A DNA stretch of 64,000 nucleotides from positions 3,100,001 to 3,164,000 of the forward strand of contig NZ_LT629787.1 in NCBI RefSeq assembly GCF_900105655.1, written 5' to 3'. The notes below the pieces were generated by a model. That model ran no database searches. It was not told where the DNA came from and saw nothing but the letters and a program-made list of their open reading frames with translations. Shown here in pieces: positions 19,247-27,078 of the stretch; position 1 is the stretch's first letter; each line of letters begins with the position of its first letter. The position numbers were made by a program, and so were the translations under genes. The stretch is from Halopseudomonas salegens (GTDB lineage: Bacteria; Pseudomonadota; Gammaproteobacteria; Pseudomonadales; Pseudomonadaceae).

Positions 19247-21790
19247 TCACCCGGCTTTCAGGTCCGCCATTATTCGCGCCACCTCTGCCCGGCGTTCCCG
19301 TTCGGCTTCGGCGCTGGCCTTGAATCGCTCGTGAATGGTTTGGTTTACGCAGTAGGCCACCGGCTTTCCGCGCTCGTTCAGGCGTCCGCCAGGCTCCGGC
19401 CAGATCCAGCCGTATGCTTCCAGACGGTCCAGCATTTCCTCCCTCTCCCAGTCCCTCATCTTCCGATAGGCCAGCATGTTGTTATGCAGGTCTCGCTTGG
19501 GTGTGAATCGCTCCCATCCGCGCGCCAGCAGTAGGCCAGCCAGGGCGCGGGCGTTGCTGTCGATAGGGTCCAGCCCATCATAAAACTTCACCGCATGGGG
19601 CAGCAGTACGCGCCACAGCAGATCCGATACACGCTGCGCGGTGTCTTCCTTTACCTGGTTGTCGGTCGGGTACTCTTGCCACTGGGCGCATTCTGCAACG
19701 TGGTAGGTCAGCAGCAGCCGAGCAAAGGTGCCTTCCCACTTGCCCAGCATGGCCGTCAGATGCTTGTTGGGCATCGAAAGCACAGCCCGGTGCAGCTTGT
19801 CGTTGAACGCCTCCCGGACCTTGTGCGCGCCCTCTGACAGCTTCACCACGCTATGCTCTCCGGCCTTAATGCCTACTATCTGCTCCAGCAGATCCGTATA
19901 AGTGTTTTTGGCGTCCATGTCGGGGTAACGGTCTTTGCCGCGCCTGGCGGGTGCCGCGTGTATCAGCAGGAACCGTTGCAGCATTCCATCATGGTTTGTG
20001 GCGTGTGCGTACTCCTGGATAACCTGGGGCTGAATGCCGCCCACTACGCACGCGCTCCAGTTCTCTACCCACAGAGAACCGCGATTGATGCGGTCAATTT
20101 CCATGCCGCCACCGTTGTAGGCTTCCAGCCATGCGGCCTTGTCCTTGCCACCGCTCCCGGCCTTGTAAGCGTCCATGCTTGCCAGCCACCCGGTCATTTC
20201 ATCACGGTCAATCAGGATGCCACGCGGCTCGCACTTGCTCAGAATGTCGCCCAGCTTTTCAACGGTCACATCACTGGCGGTCAGTCGTTTAAGCGGGGGC
20301 GCTGGCGGTAGTGCGGCTTTCTTGTTCTCCTTGGTCAGTTCATCGCATTCCTCTTGCCACTTGGCCAGGGCTTTGGCGTAGTCCTCCCGCCACTTGGCGG
20401 CAATCTTGCGGACATGTCCCAGCGCCTTGCTTATGCCGGGTGACTTTTTCGCGGACGGGTCGCCAATGATGCCCACCCATAGGCGCGCCGATTCTGTCCA
20501 TGTTGGGTCATGGCGCTTCGGTTGGATCTTCACCCGGTCATCAATGCAGCCTGCTATAGCGCCCAGGGCAGCCATGCCGATAACGGCAGGGTCCACGCCT
20601 ATAAGTTCGCCCTGGTCGCGCGCATACGCGGCCACAGGCGGCGGCAGCAGATCCACCGGGAACGCGGGCGGCTCAAGGTTGCCGAATATGTCGGCGGCGG
20701 CGGGTGTGTTGTCGTTGAACTCGGCAAGCTCCGCGTCCAGATCCGCGCGGGCGTTCTTCACCGTATGGTCAAGGGTCCAGCCGATTGCCTGGGCGCGTGC
20801 TCCGCGTCCGCCTTCGTAGGCTTTGGCGGATAGGCCATAGGTCGGTTCAGTCAGGATCTCGGCCACCTGGTCATCCCTCAGGCCCAGCTTTATCAGATCC
20901 TTTGCTACGCCGAAAATGGCATCCGAGCGGCTGCCCTCTGCTACGCCGTCCAGCAGTTGACGGCATACATGCTCTGACAGTCCCGCCAGCGTCTTGCTGT
21001 GCTTGGTCAATGGCTGTGCCGCGCTGCTTGTGGTTTGTGGCTTGCTGGGCGTCTGGGGCGGCTCTGCGGCGTACTGGTTAAGCTCCGGCTGCGCCTTGGC
21101 TGTGCTGCGGGCAATCTTGTGGCTTGGTGTCTTGCTCAGGGGCGGGAACGCCTCCAGGATCTGTTCCGCGCTGTATTCGTTGCCGTTAAGCTCGCCAATG
21201 ATGCGGACCTTGAATGGCTCGGCCTTGCGGTGCCAGTAGCCCGGCAGGCGCATCACGCGGGGCAGGTCGTTCACTGCCTTGTCAGTCTTGAACAGCTCGG
21301 CAATTTTCCATTGCACGCCCTTGAACTTGTCCAGGGGCAGCTCCGAGCACAGCCAGTAAGGGTGCCAGCTCTCCGGGCTTGATTCCACAAGGCCGGACGG
21401 TGCCAGCTTGAATGCCTGTATTGGCTCCAGAGGCGCGCCGTCAGTGTCAGCGAATACAGCACGCACGCGCTTGACGTTGTGAACCTCTCGACCTTGCAGG
21501 TCGGTTTCATTCACGGTCACAAACACACCGGCCCCGGCGTTGTTCAGGCGCTCCAGCTCGGCGGCGTGCTGCTCAAGTGTGCCATGCAGCAGGCGCGCAT
21601 ACATTGGCGGCTTTTTTGCCTTCTCGCGGCGCTTGTCCTCGGCTTTGGCCTCCTCGGTGTCGGCAAAGGTTTGGAACGTGAAACGGGTTTCCCAGGCTCC
21701 GAGCCAGTCCAGGAAAGCGCGCGCCTGGTCCAGATCCGGCGTCAGACTTGTGGAACCGTCAGCATGGAAAGTGCAGGGCAGGGCGGTCAT
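19247..21790 (-). CDS. RepB-like primase fused to DUF3987 helicase
   Basis: 847-residue replication protein. The N-terminal archaeo-eukaryotic primase domain (about 1-230) shows the acidic pair in VFADTDG, SPESWHPYW (S-x-H type) and DLPRVMRLPG. The DUF3987 helicase domain (about 360-750) has the Walker A GDPSAKKSPGISKAL and the acidic GILIDRDEMTGWLASM. The extreme C-terminus is charged. Expected to prime and unwind at the element's own origin. The 383 bp downstream of its stop hold the candidate origin. Start at the ATG at 21790 with GGGGAG upstream. Confidence 0.88.
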   Translation of the reverse strand: MTALPCTFHADGSTSLTPDLDQARAFLDWLGAWETRFTFQTFADTEEAKAEDKRREKAKKPPMYARLLHGTLEQHAAELERLNNAGAGVFVTVNETDLQGREVHNVKRVRAVFADTDGAPLEPIQAFKLAPSGLVESSPESWHPYWLCSELPLDKFKGVQWKIAELFKTDKAVNDLPRVMRLPGYWHRKAEPFKVRIIGELNGNEYSAEQILEAFPPLSKTPSHKIARSTAKAQPELNQYAAEPPQTPSKPQTTSSAAQPLTKHSKTLAGLSEHVCRQLLDGVAEGSRSDAIFGVAKDLIKLGLRDDQVAEILTEPTYGLSAKAYEGGRGARAQAIGWTLDHTVKNARADLDAELAEFNDNTPAAADIFGNLEPPAFPVDLLPPPVAAYARDQGELIGVDPAVIGMAALGAIAGCIDDRVKIQPKRHDPTWTESARLWVGIIGDPSAKKSPGISKALGHVRKIAAKWREDYAKALAKWQEECDELTKENKKAALPPAPPLKRLTASDVTVEKLGDILSKCEPRGILIDRDEMTGWLASMDAYKAGSGGKDKAAWLEAYNGGGMEIDRINRGSLWVENWSACVVGGIQPQVIQEYAHATNHDGMLQRFLLIHAAPARRGKDRYPDMDAKNTYTDLLEQIVGIKAGEHSVVKLSEGAHKVREAFNDKLHRAVLSMPNKHLTAMLGKWEGTFARLLLTYHVAECAQWQEYPTDNQVKEDTAQRVSDLLWRVLLPHAVKFYDGLDPIDSNARALAGLLLARGWERFTPKRDLHNNMLAYRKMRDWEREEMLDRLEAYGWIWPEPGGRLNERGKPVAYCVNQTIHERFKASAEAERERRAEVARIMADLKAG

Positions 21791-21869
21791 GGGCGCATCT
21801 CCCCGGCGTTTTTGCTATAATTGCTGCGCGTATCTTTAGGGCTGCTCTTCGGGGTGGCCTTTTCTTTTT

Positions 21870-22082
21870 TCATTGTCCGCAAGCCTCCCGCTGCTTTGAT
21901 TCAAGCCACGCATCTAGCTGAACTTTCGTCCATCCGACACAGCGGTTTGATATGCGAACTTTGCGGGGGAAACTGGCGTCATACTCGGCCAGTTCGTGCA
22001 GCTTGGTACGGCCAATGCCTAGATATTTACAAGCGTCAGCCGGACGGTAGAACGCCTGCTGAATGGTTGATTGAGATTGCAT
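21870..22082 (-). CDS. AlpA-family excisionase/transcriptional regulator
   Basis: 70 residues with a winged MerR-like helix-turn-helix: YRPADACKYLGIGRTKLHELA followed by FPRKVRISNRCVGW and a C-terminal LDAWLESKQRE, the AlpA/phage_AlpA pattern. AlpA proteins activate integrase or early genes in P4-like satellites and PICIs. I prefer the ATG at 22082, with GGTGAT upstream, over the in-frame start at 22127 because the family is 60-75 residues. It lies between the primase and the integrase module, as in known satellites. Confidence 0.85.
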   Translation of the reverse strand: MQSQSTIQQAFYRPADACKYLGIGRTKLHELAEYDASFPRKVRISNRCVGWTKVQLDAWLESKQREACGQ

Positions 22083-22143
22083 GAAAATCACCGTTGTTGT
22101 CCGTTGGTGATTCCTCATCCTCCACACGCGGTATTAGTCGCGG

Positions 22144-22674
22144 TTAGCGCAATCCCGCTTTTTTTAACCAGCGCCGAATTGTGTCCGGCTTAGCGCCTCC
22201 CATTCTTGCGGCAATAACGGCCACGCGCTCTCGCTCCGGCCTTCCTGTCTGCTCTAGTTCGCGCCATATTCTCGCAGCTTTTTTTATCCGCTCAGCGGCA
22301 GCCGCCTTTGCTTTAATGTTTGTAATAGCTGCTCCCGTCTCCCTACCTCCCTGCACTGCTGCACCATCATCGACAAAGGTGTTTTTGCCCGCTTCTCGTA
22401 GAAAGCTGCTGGCCGCCTCCTTCCAGGCAGCAAGCTCTGGCCGGTTTGATTCCGGGGAGTAGTACCAGCGCAAAATGGCAAAATCACGCATCGGTGCAAT
22501 ATGCTCTGGGGCAAGGGTGCCGGACCAACACACCAGCCAGCCACCTATGCGCTGGGGGGCATCGCTGGGCAGTTCTAGGCGGGTGGTCATCAGCGCATCA
22601 AAACTTAGGCCGGTCCGCTTCATTGCGTGCCGGGTGATAACGTCGTTTTGTAAGTAGTACTCGGGCGACTTCAT
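22144..22674 (-). CDS. Hypothetical element protein with C-terminal HTH-like segment
   Basis: 176 residues. The N-terminal half (residues 1-85) has no recognised fold; a charged Ala-rich helix follows (NIKAKAAAAERIKKAARIW). The last 35 residues (ERVAVIAARMGGAKPDTIRRWLKKAG) resemble a resolvase-type or phage HTH. It overlaps the end of the integrase gene by 4 bp (ATGA), so the two are translationally coupled. A regulatory role is inference. Confidence 0.6.
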   Translation of the reverse strand: MKSPEYYLQNDVITRHAMKRTGLSFDALMTTRLELPSDAPQRIGGWLVCWSGTLAPEHIAPMRDFAILRWYYSPESNRPELAAWKEAASSFLREAGKNTFVDDGAAVQGGRETGAAITNIKAKAAAAERIKKAARIWRELEQTGRPERERVAVIAARMGGAKPDTIRRWLKKAGLR

Positions 22675-24065
22675 GCGCTGGTACCCACCACACCCGAACC
22701 CTGTCGGACTTTCTGCGCTGCTGCAATCTGGTCAGCAACGATATTCATTGCCTGTTCTGCCTTGGTCGGGCATAGGTGCGCATAGTGCCGCTCTATCATC
22801 TGCGCTGATTTGTGGCCCACAAGCTGCGCCACCAGCAGCAACGGCACGCCAGCCATTACCAAGCGGCTGATAAAGTTATGCCGCAAGCCGTAGAAGTCCA
22901 GATCATCGGTGACGCCTCCCAGCGCCTTGACTCGCTCCCAGTGCCGCAAATGCGCTTTGCGGTCGCGTTGTGACGCCACGCGCTTGGGTGGAAACACCAA
23001 GTCTTTAGGGTTGGCGCTGATCCCTATCACGTCCATGTGCTCCCGCTGCCAGGCTTTCATCACTGCTCGAATGTCTTGATTAAGGCTGATACTTAACTGC
23101 GCCGGTTCGCGGTCATTCCGTAGCAGGTGAATCGTCTTGTGGCGGTACTTTCGCAGCACCCCAAATTGCACATTCAATTGATCCCACTTCAAGCTGTACA
23201 AGTCACTTGGTGCAAGCCCGGTATGCAGCGCCAGCAGGCAGAACGGAATAAACCAGTGCGGGTACTCCACCTGGTCTAGATCAAACAGGTCAGGCTTGCC
23301 ACGCTTGCGACTGTTGCGGCGTTCGGCCCGTATCTCTTCCGCGAACTGATCCAGCCCGTTCAGGATTGCGCCCTGCTCGTCGTCTGTCATTGCTCGGCGC
23401 TTGGCCTTGCCGGGGTCCTCTGATTCACGCTCCAGATCATCAGCATTCAGCAACGGCAACTTATAACCCTTGATTGGGTTTGCCTCCAGCACGTCATCTT
23501 CCACAGCAGCATTCAGCAGCGCCTGCAATGCGCCATACACTCGGCGGTGTGTGGTCCTGGCCAAGCTGGCGTTGTCTTGCACCCACTTGATTATGTCGTG
23601 CTTGGTTATGCTGGCCAGATCACGGGGCAGCAGGTCGGAAAAATGCTTTTTCAGTCTGCCCGCTGTCATCTTTGCCGCTGAATCACCCCATGCAGCCATC
23701 CGCACGGCATAACCGCCAGCCAAGTAGCTGGCAAGGGTACGCTGCTCTGCCTGTAGCGCCTCTGTGCGGCGCTGGTGCTGATTCTGTCGCTGTTCATGTA
23801 AAGGGTCGGCACCTTCGCTGATTAGCTTGTAAGCGCGTGCCGAGGCTTCCACGGGTGGCATGGCGGGGTACTTGCCAATGGTATAAGTGCGCACCTTGCC
23901 GAGCGCATCAGTGTAACGATAACGCCACGCGCCACCGCGCTTTAGCTTAATCAGGTACAAGCCGGTCAGCTTGTCGCACCACAGCGTTGCCCGTTCCTGT
24001 GACTGCTCCAGGTGCTTGGCTGCCCTTGCGTCGGTGATACTGGTTATGCTCTTTTGCTTTGCCAT
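22671..24065 (-). CDS. Tyrosine recombinase (P4-type integrase)
   Basis: 464 residues. N-terminal DUF4102-like arm-binding domain (WRYRYTDALGKVRTYTIGKYP), SAM-like core-binding domain (about 120-215), and a C-terminal catalytic domain with box II YGLRHNF, LVGHKS and the nucleophile Tyr in MIERHYAHL. The box I position, normally TG-hydrophobic-R, reads HTGLAPSDLYSLKW, so the first catalytic Arg appears replaced by Ala. The start at the ATG at 24065 (MAKQKSITSI) has AGAGG seven bases upstream. It sits next to attR, as expected for a tRNA-targeting integrase. Confidence 0.9.
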   Translation of the reverse strand: MAKQKSITSITDARAAKHLEQSQERATLWCDKLTGLYLIKLKRGGAWRYRYTDALGKVRTYTIGKYPAMPPVEASARAYKLISEGADPLHEQRQNQHQRRTEALQAEQRTLASYLAGGYAVRMAAWGDSAAKMTAGRLKKHFSDLLPRDLASITKHDIIKWVQDNASLARTTHRRVYGALQALLNAAVEDDVLEANPIKGYKLPLLNADDLERESEDPGKAKRRAMTDDEQGAILNGLDQFAEEIRAERRNSRKRGKPDLFDLDQVEYPHWFIPFCLLALHTGLAPSDLYSLKWDQLNVQFGVLRKYRHKTIHLLRNDREPAQLSISLNQDIRAVMKAWQREHMDVIGISANPKDLVFPPKRVASQRDRKAHLRHWERVKALGGVTDDLDFYGLRHNFISRLVMAGVPLLLVAQLVGHKSAQMIERHYAHLCPTKAEQAMNIVADQIAAAQKVRQGSGVVGTSA

Positions 24066-24087
24066 GATGGGCCTCTGCTCGCCTGCC

Positions 24088-24122
24088 AGTAACACAAAAA
24101 CGTGTTACTGATCTGTTACTAA
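24088..24122 (+). promoter_or_regulatory. Integrase promoter region with dyad and right element-end motif
   Basis: A perfect 9-bp inverted repeat CAGTAACAC / GTGTTACTG (24088-24111, 6-bp spacer) overlaps the right copy of the element-end motif (24102-24122). The site lies 22 bp upstream of the integrase ATG and could let the binding protein control int. Confidence 0.55.
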
Positions 24123-24224
24123 ATCCTAGCTACAATAGCGAACAAACGCAAACAACAAAAAACAACGATTACTTGAAAATCAGTAACTTATGAAAACAGA
24201 AGGCTCTAGACCGGGGGCATTTCT

Positions 24225-24273
24225 CGCCCTCCGAAGGCGGGGGTCACAGGTTCGAATCCTGTCGGGTGCGCCA
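24225..24273 (+). repeat. attR core (49-bp copy of tRNA-Arg 3' end)
   Basis: Identical to 16050-16098. It lacks the 5' half of a tRNA, so it is an attachment site, not a second gene. Immediately to its right lies the original terminator of the tRNA. Confidence 0.95.
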
Positions 24274-24275
24274 GT

Positions 24276-24314
24276 CAAATAAAAAAGCCCAGCGATGCTG
24301 GGCTTTTTTATTTG
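24276..24314 (+). terminator. Original tRNA-Arg terminator, now beyond attR
   Basis: Near-perfect hairpin AAAAAAGCCCAGC-gat-GCTGGGCTTTTTT, starting a few bases after the tRNA CCA copy. Integration has moved it 8.2 kb away from the functional tRNA. Confidence 0.85.
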
Positions 24315-24354
24315 ATAGGTGTATCCGACGGCAGAAGAGAACCTGTCGTTCGAC

Positions 24355-24422
24355 AAATCGCGCCAGCGATTTGGGCGGAGCAACGCGACGGGGCAAAGCC
24401 CCAAGAATCGCCAAAGCGATTC
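24355..24422. repeat. Three tandem stem-loops
   Basis: Within 68 bp: AAATCGC-gcca-GCGATTT (24355-24372), GGGGC-aaa-GCCCC (24390-24402) and GAATCGC-caaa-GCGATTC (24405-24422), all perfect. The first and third share the ATCGC stem. They lie in the non-coding stretch between the tRNA terminator and the ORF6N gene. Confidence 0.7.
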
Positions 24423-24501
24423 GCAGCCAATCCTGTCCGTGCAACGGCTCGAGCCAATTCTGCCTCCACGCCACCGCAAAAAGCCGTGCAAAGCACCCAC
24501 T

Positions 24502-24792
24502 TCATTCATTGGCTACGTTTTCCCGCCCTTTCAAACCCTGCATCCGCTCATACCCAACACGGGTAACCAACACCAGATGACGGGTCGTCAGGTAAATACT
24601 GCCTGCCACCTTGAGCGACTCGATAAAATCGCCATGCGACGCATCCGGCAGGTAATAGTAATCCCGCCCCTCTTCAAGCTGATCTCGACAACGCTTGAAC
24701 AACCGAAAAGCCGTTCCCTTCGCCAAGCCGTTCATGTCGTCAATCTGTCGAAAACTGAGGGCTTCAACACCCTGATAAACAATGGGTTGCAT
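24502..24792 (-). CDS. ORF6N-like domain small protein
   Basis: 96 residues. The core LSFRQIDDMNGLAKGTAFRLF followed by EEGRDYYYL resembles the ORF6N domain found in phage antirepressors and related DNA-binding proteins; the remainder (IYLTTRHLVLVTRVGYERM) is a short C-terminal extension. It lies just outside attR, so it belongs to the host side or to an older insertion. A regulatory role is inferred from the domain only. Confidence 0.6.
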   Translation of the reverse strand: MQPIVYQGVEALSFRQIDDMNGLAKGTAFRLFKRCRDQLEEGRDYYYLPDASHGDFIESLKVAGSIYLTTRHLVLVTRVGYERMQGLKGRENVANE

Positions 24793-24933
24793 GCTGATCC
24801 TGATTTCCCGAATGCCTGGACATCTGTCAGGCTGCTGAAGGGTCGCACTGCTTATTCTGCGGGTGATAGGTTAGCACTACCAATTATTACCGGTCCCCCG
24901 GTTTCAAATCGCCCTATCCAATGAGGACGCATT

Positions 24934-25146
24934 ATGTCTGACAACGATACCCTGACAGCCCTGAAAACAGCCTTTACCTTTATGCCACAGCCGGTCGATG
25001 TCACCCGTTTCGAATACGGCGACGATGCCGGCAGAATTCTTGAGCAGATCAATTTCGTGCGTGAGGTGCTGCTGGATCACGGGATAGACCCGGATGAAGT
25101 GGCCGGCGAGATCAATCCCGACACCTCGCCGAACTCCTGTTACTGA
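24934..25146 (+). CDS. Hypothetical small protein
   Basis: 70 residues, acidic, no signal peptide or membrane segment: FEYGDDAGRILEQINFVREVLLDHGIDPDEVAGEI. AGGA lies upstream of the ATG, which gives some support for translation. I do not recognise the family. It is divergent from the ORF6N-like gene and convergent with ilvD. Confidence 0.5.
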   Translation: MSDNDTLTALKTAFTFMPQPVDVTRFEYGDDAGRILEQINFVREVLLDHGIDPDEVAGEINPDTSPNSCY

Positions 25147-25175
25147 CTTCCTGCTTGCTTCAAAACCCGCGAGGT

Positions 25176-25217
25176 AAGGTGTCACACCCTGACAAAAACC
25201 GGCCGATGTGACACCTT
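25176..25217. terminator. Inverted repeat downstream of ilvD
   Basis: Perfect 11-bp arms AAGGTGTCACA (25176-25186) and TGTGACACCTT (25207-25217) separated by 20 bp, between the convergent small gene and ilvD. There is no clear T-run, so it may be a factor-assisted terminator or an mRNA 3'-end stabiliser. Confidence 0.45.
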
Positions 25218-25223
25218 CGTGGT

Positions 25224-26906
25224 TTACGAGGGCATCAAATCCGTCACCGCCCCCTCGGAAGCCGAACCCACGGTGCGTGCATACTTCGCCAATACCCCGC
25301 GGGTATATCGCGGGGCCGGCGCCTGCCAGGCCTGGCGCCGGCGATCCAGCTCCTGCTCGGAGACGTCCAGTTCAATGCGATTGGCCACCGCATCAATGGT
25401 AATGGTGTCGCCGTCTTCCACCAGGGCGATCGGGCCGCCATCGGCGGCTTCAGGCGTAATGTGCCCGACCACGAAACCGTGACTGCCTCCGGAAAAACGG
25501 CCGTCGGTGATCAAGGCTACATCGCTACCCAGGCCCTTGCCCATGATGGCTGAGGTGGGGGTGAGCATTTCGCGCATGCCGGGGCCGCCCTTGGGGCCTT
25601 CGTAGCGAATGACCAGCACATCGCCGGCCACCACCGAACCATCCAGAATCCGTTCCTGGGCTTCTTCTTCCGAATGAAACACCCGCGCCCGGCCGACAAA
25701 ATGGGTGCCTTCCTTGCCGGTGATTTTTGCTACCGCACCGGTCGGGGCGAGGTTGCCGTACAAAATGCGCAGGTGGCTGTCGGCTTTGATCGGGTTGTCG
25801 AAGGCATGAATGATGTCCTGACCTTCTGGGTAGGGGGCAACATCGGCCAGGTTCTCGGCCAGCGTCTTGCCGGTTACCGTCAGACAATCGCCATGCACCA
25901 GTCCCCGCGCCAGCAGCAACTTGATCAGTGGCTGAATGCCGCCAATGGCGACCAGTTCCGACATCATGTAGTGACCACTGGGGCGCAAATCCGCGAGCAC
26001 CGGGACGCGCTTGCCGATCTCGGCAAAATCTTCCAGCGCTAGCTCGACGCCGACAGTGCTGGCCATGGCCAACAGGTGCAGCACGGCATTGGTCGAGCCA
26101 CCGAGGGCGATGACTACAGTAATCGCGTTCTCGAAGGCTTTGCGGGTCATGATGTCGGAGGGTTTGATATCGCAATCCAGCAGATGCAGCACAGCGGCAC
26201 CGGCAGCCCGGCAGTCGGCCACCTTGGTATCGGATACCGCATTCTGCGCCGAGCATCCCGGCAGGCTCATGCCCATGGCCTCAATCGCCGACGCCATGGT
26301 GTTGGCGGTATACATGCCGCCGCAAGAGCCGGGGCCGGGGATGGCGGTTTCTTCGATCTGCTTGAGCTCGATCAGGTCCATCTTGCCCTGGGCGTGGGCG
26401 CCAACAGCCTCGAAAACGGAAATAATGTCGGTGTGGTTGTCACCCGGCATGATGGTGCCGCCATAGACGAATACTGCCGGACGGTTGAGTCGCGCCAGCC
26501 CCATCAGGCAGCCGGGCATGTTTTTGTCACAGCCCCCAATGGCCACCAGCCCGTCAAAGCCCTCGCAGCCGGCAACGGTTTCAATCGAGTCGGCAATCAC
26601 TTCGCGGGAGACCAGCGAATACTTCATCCCCTCGGTGCCATTGGCAATGCCGTCCGATACGGTGATGGTATTGAAAATCAGCGACTTGCCACCGGCCTCA
26701 TCCGCTCCGGCTGCCGATTCTTCCGCCAGCCGGTTGATGTGCATATTGCAGGGCGTCAGGTTGCTCCAGGTGGAGGCAATACCCACCTGCGGCTTGCGAA
26801 AGTCTTCGTCGGTAAAACCCACGGCGCGCAACATGGCGCGACTGGCTGATTTGCCGAGCCCATCTACAACCGGGGATGAGTGCCGGCGGCGTTTGTCTTC
26901 TGACAT
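25224..26906 (-). CDS. ilvD: Dihydroxy-acid dehydratase
   Basis: 560-residue Fe-S dehydratase that converts 2,3-dihydroxy-3-methyl acids to 2-keto acids for valine, isoleucine and pantothenate synthesis. Cluster cysteines are visible in [13 protein letters not shown] and [35 protein letters not shown] is the C-terminal IlvD signature. The length fits the shorter IlvD class rather than the roughly 615-residue enterobacterial type. Start at the ATG at 26906. It stands alone with no other ilv genes nearby. Confidence 0.96.
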   Translation of the reverse strand: MSEDKRRRHSSPVVDGLGKSASRAMLRAVGFTDEDFRKPQVGIASTWSNLTPCNMHINRLAEESAAGADEAGGKSLIFNTITVSDGIANGTEGMKYSLVSREVIADSIETVAGCEGFDGLVAIGGCDKNMPGCLMGLARLNRPAVFVYGGTIMPGDNHTDIISVFEAVGAHAQGKMDLIELKQIEETAIPGPGSCGGMYTANTMASAIEAMGMSLPGCSAQNAVSDTKVADCRAAGAAVLHLLDCDIKPSDIMTRKAFENAITVVIALGGSTNAVLHLLAMASTVGVELALEDFAEIGKRVPVLADLRPSGHYMMSELVAIGGIQPLIKLLLARGLVHGDCLTVTGKTLAENLADVAPYPEGQDIIHAFDNPIKADSHLRILYGNLAPTGAVAKITGKEGTHFVGRARVFHSEEEAQERILDGSVVAGDVLVIRYEGPKGGPGMREMLTPTSAIMGKGLGSDVALITDGRFSGGSHGFVVGHITPEAADGGPIALVEDGDTITIDAVANRIELDVSEQELDRRRQAWQAPAPRYTRGVLAKYARTVGSASEGAVTDLMPS

Positions 26907-27078
26907 GGATGCCTCTCTGCTGGGTCTGAATGCGATGGATAATGATCAATCTCACAGACTAGCAGAGACAGGCAAACATTCGGGGGTGGGAAAGCAAGCA
27001 ATTGGTGCTGGGTAGCCTCTGAAAAAGTCACCGCAGTGCGCCAGCAACAACCGGGCTTCGAGAATGTTGTGCAGCAGC

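Larger units (their letters stand above)
16099..24273. mobile_element. 8.2-kb integrated element: phage satellite-like, with terminase genes but no structural genes
   Basis: Bounded by the 49-bp repeats. All genes run leftward from the integrase next to attR: integrase, HTH-like protein, AlpA-like regulator, primase-DUF3987 helicase, small terminase-like protein, TerL and three small ORFs. The order int-alpA-primase is typical of phage-inducible chromosomal islands and P4-like satellites (family knowledge). No portal, capsid, protease, tail, lysis or CI-like repressor gene is visible. A candidate iteron origin lies at 19081-19195, and a conserved 20-bp-class motif recurs near both ends and before the terminase genes. 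Alternatives are a decayed prophage or an incomplete capsid-forming island. Confidence 0.85.

Noticed and set aside
19178..19534. Plus-strand frame overlapping the end of the primase gene
   Set aside because: Antisense to the primase C-terminus and running through the candidate origin arm; no start signal.
24225..24273. Second tRNA-Arg gene
   Set aside because: Only the 3' 49 bp are present; acceptor 5' strand and D-arm are missing, so it is attR.
24180..24509. 109-codon minus-strand frame crossing attR
   Set aside because: It runs through the tRNA copy, the terminator and the stem-loops, so it is non-coding.
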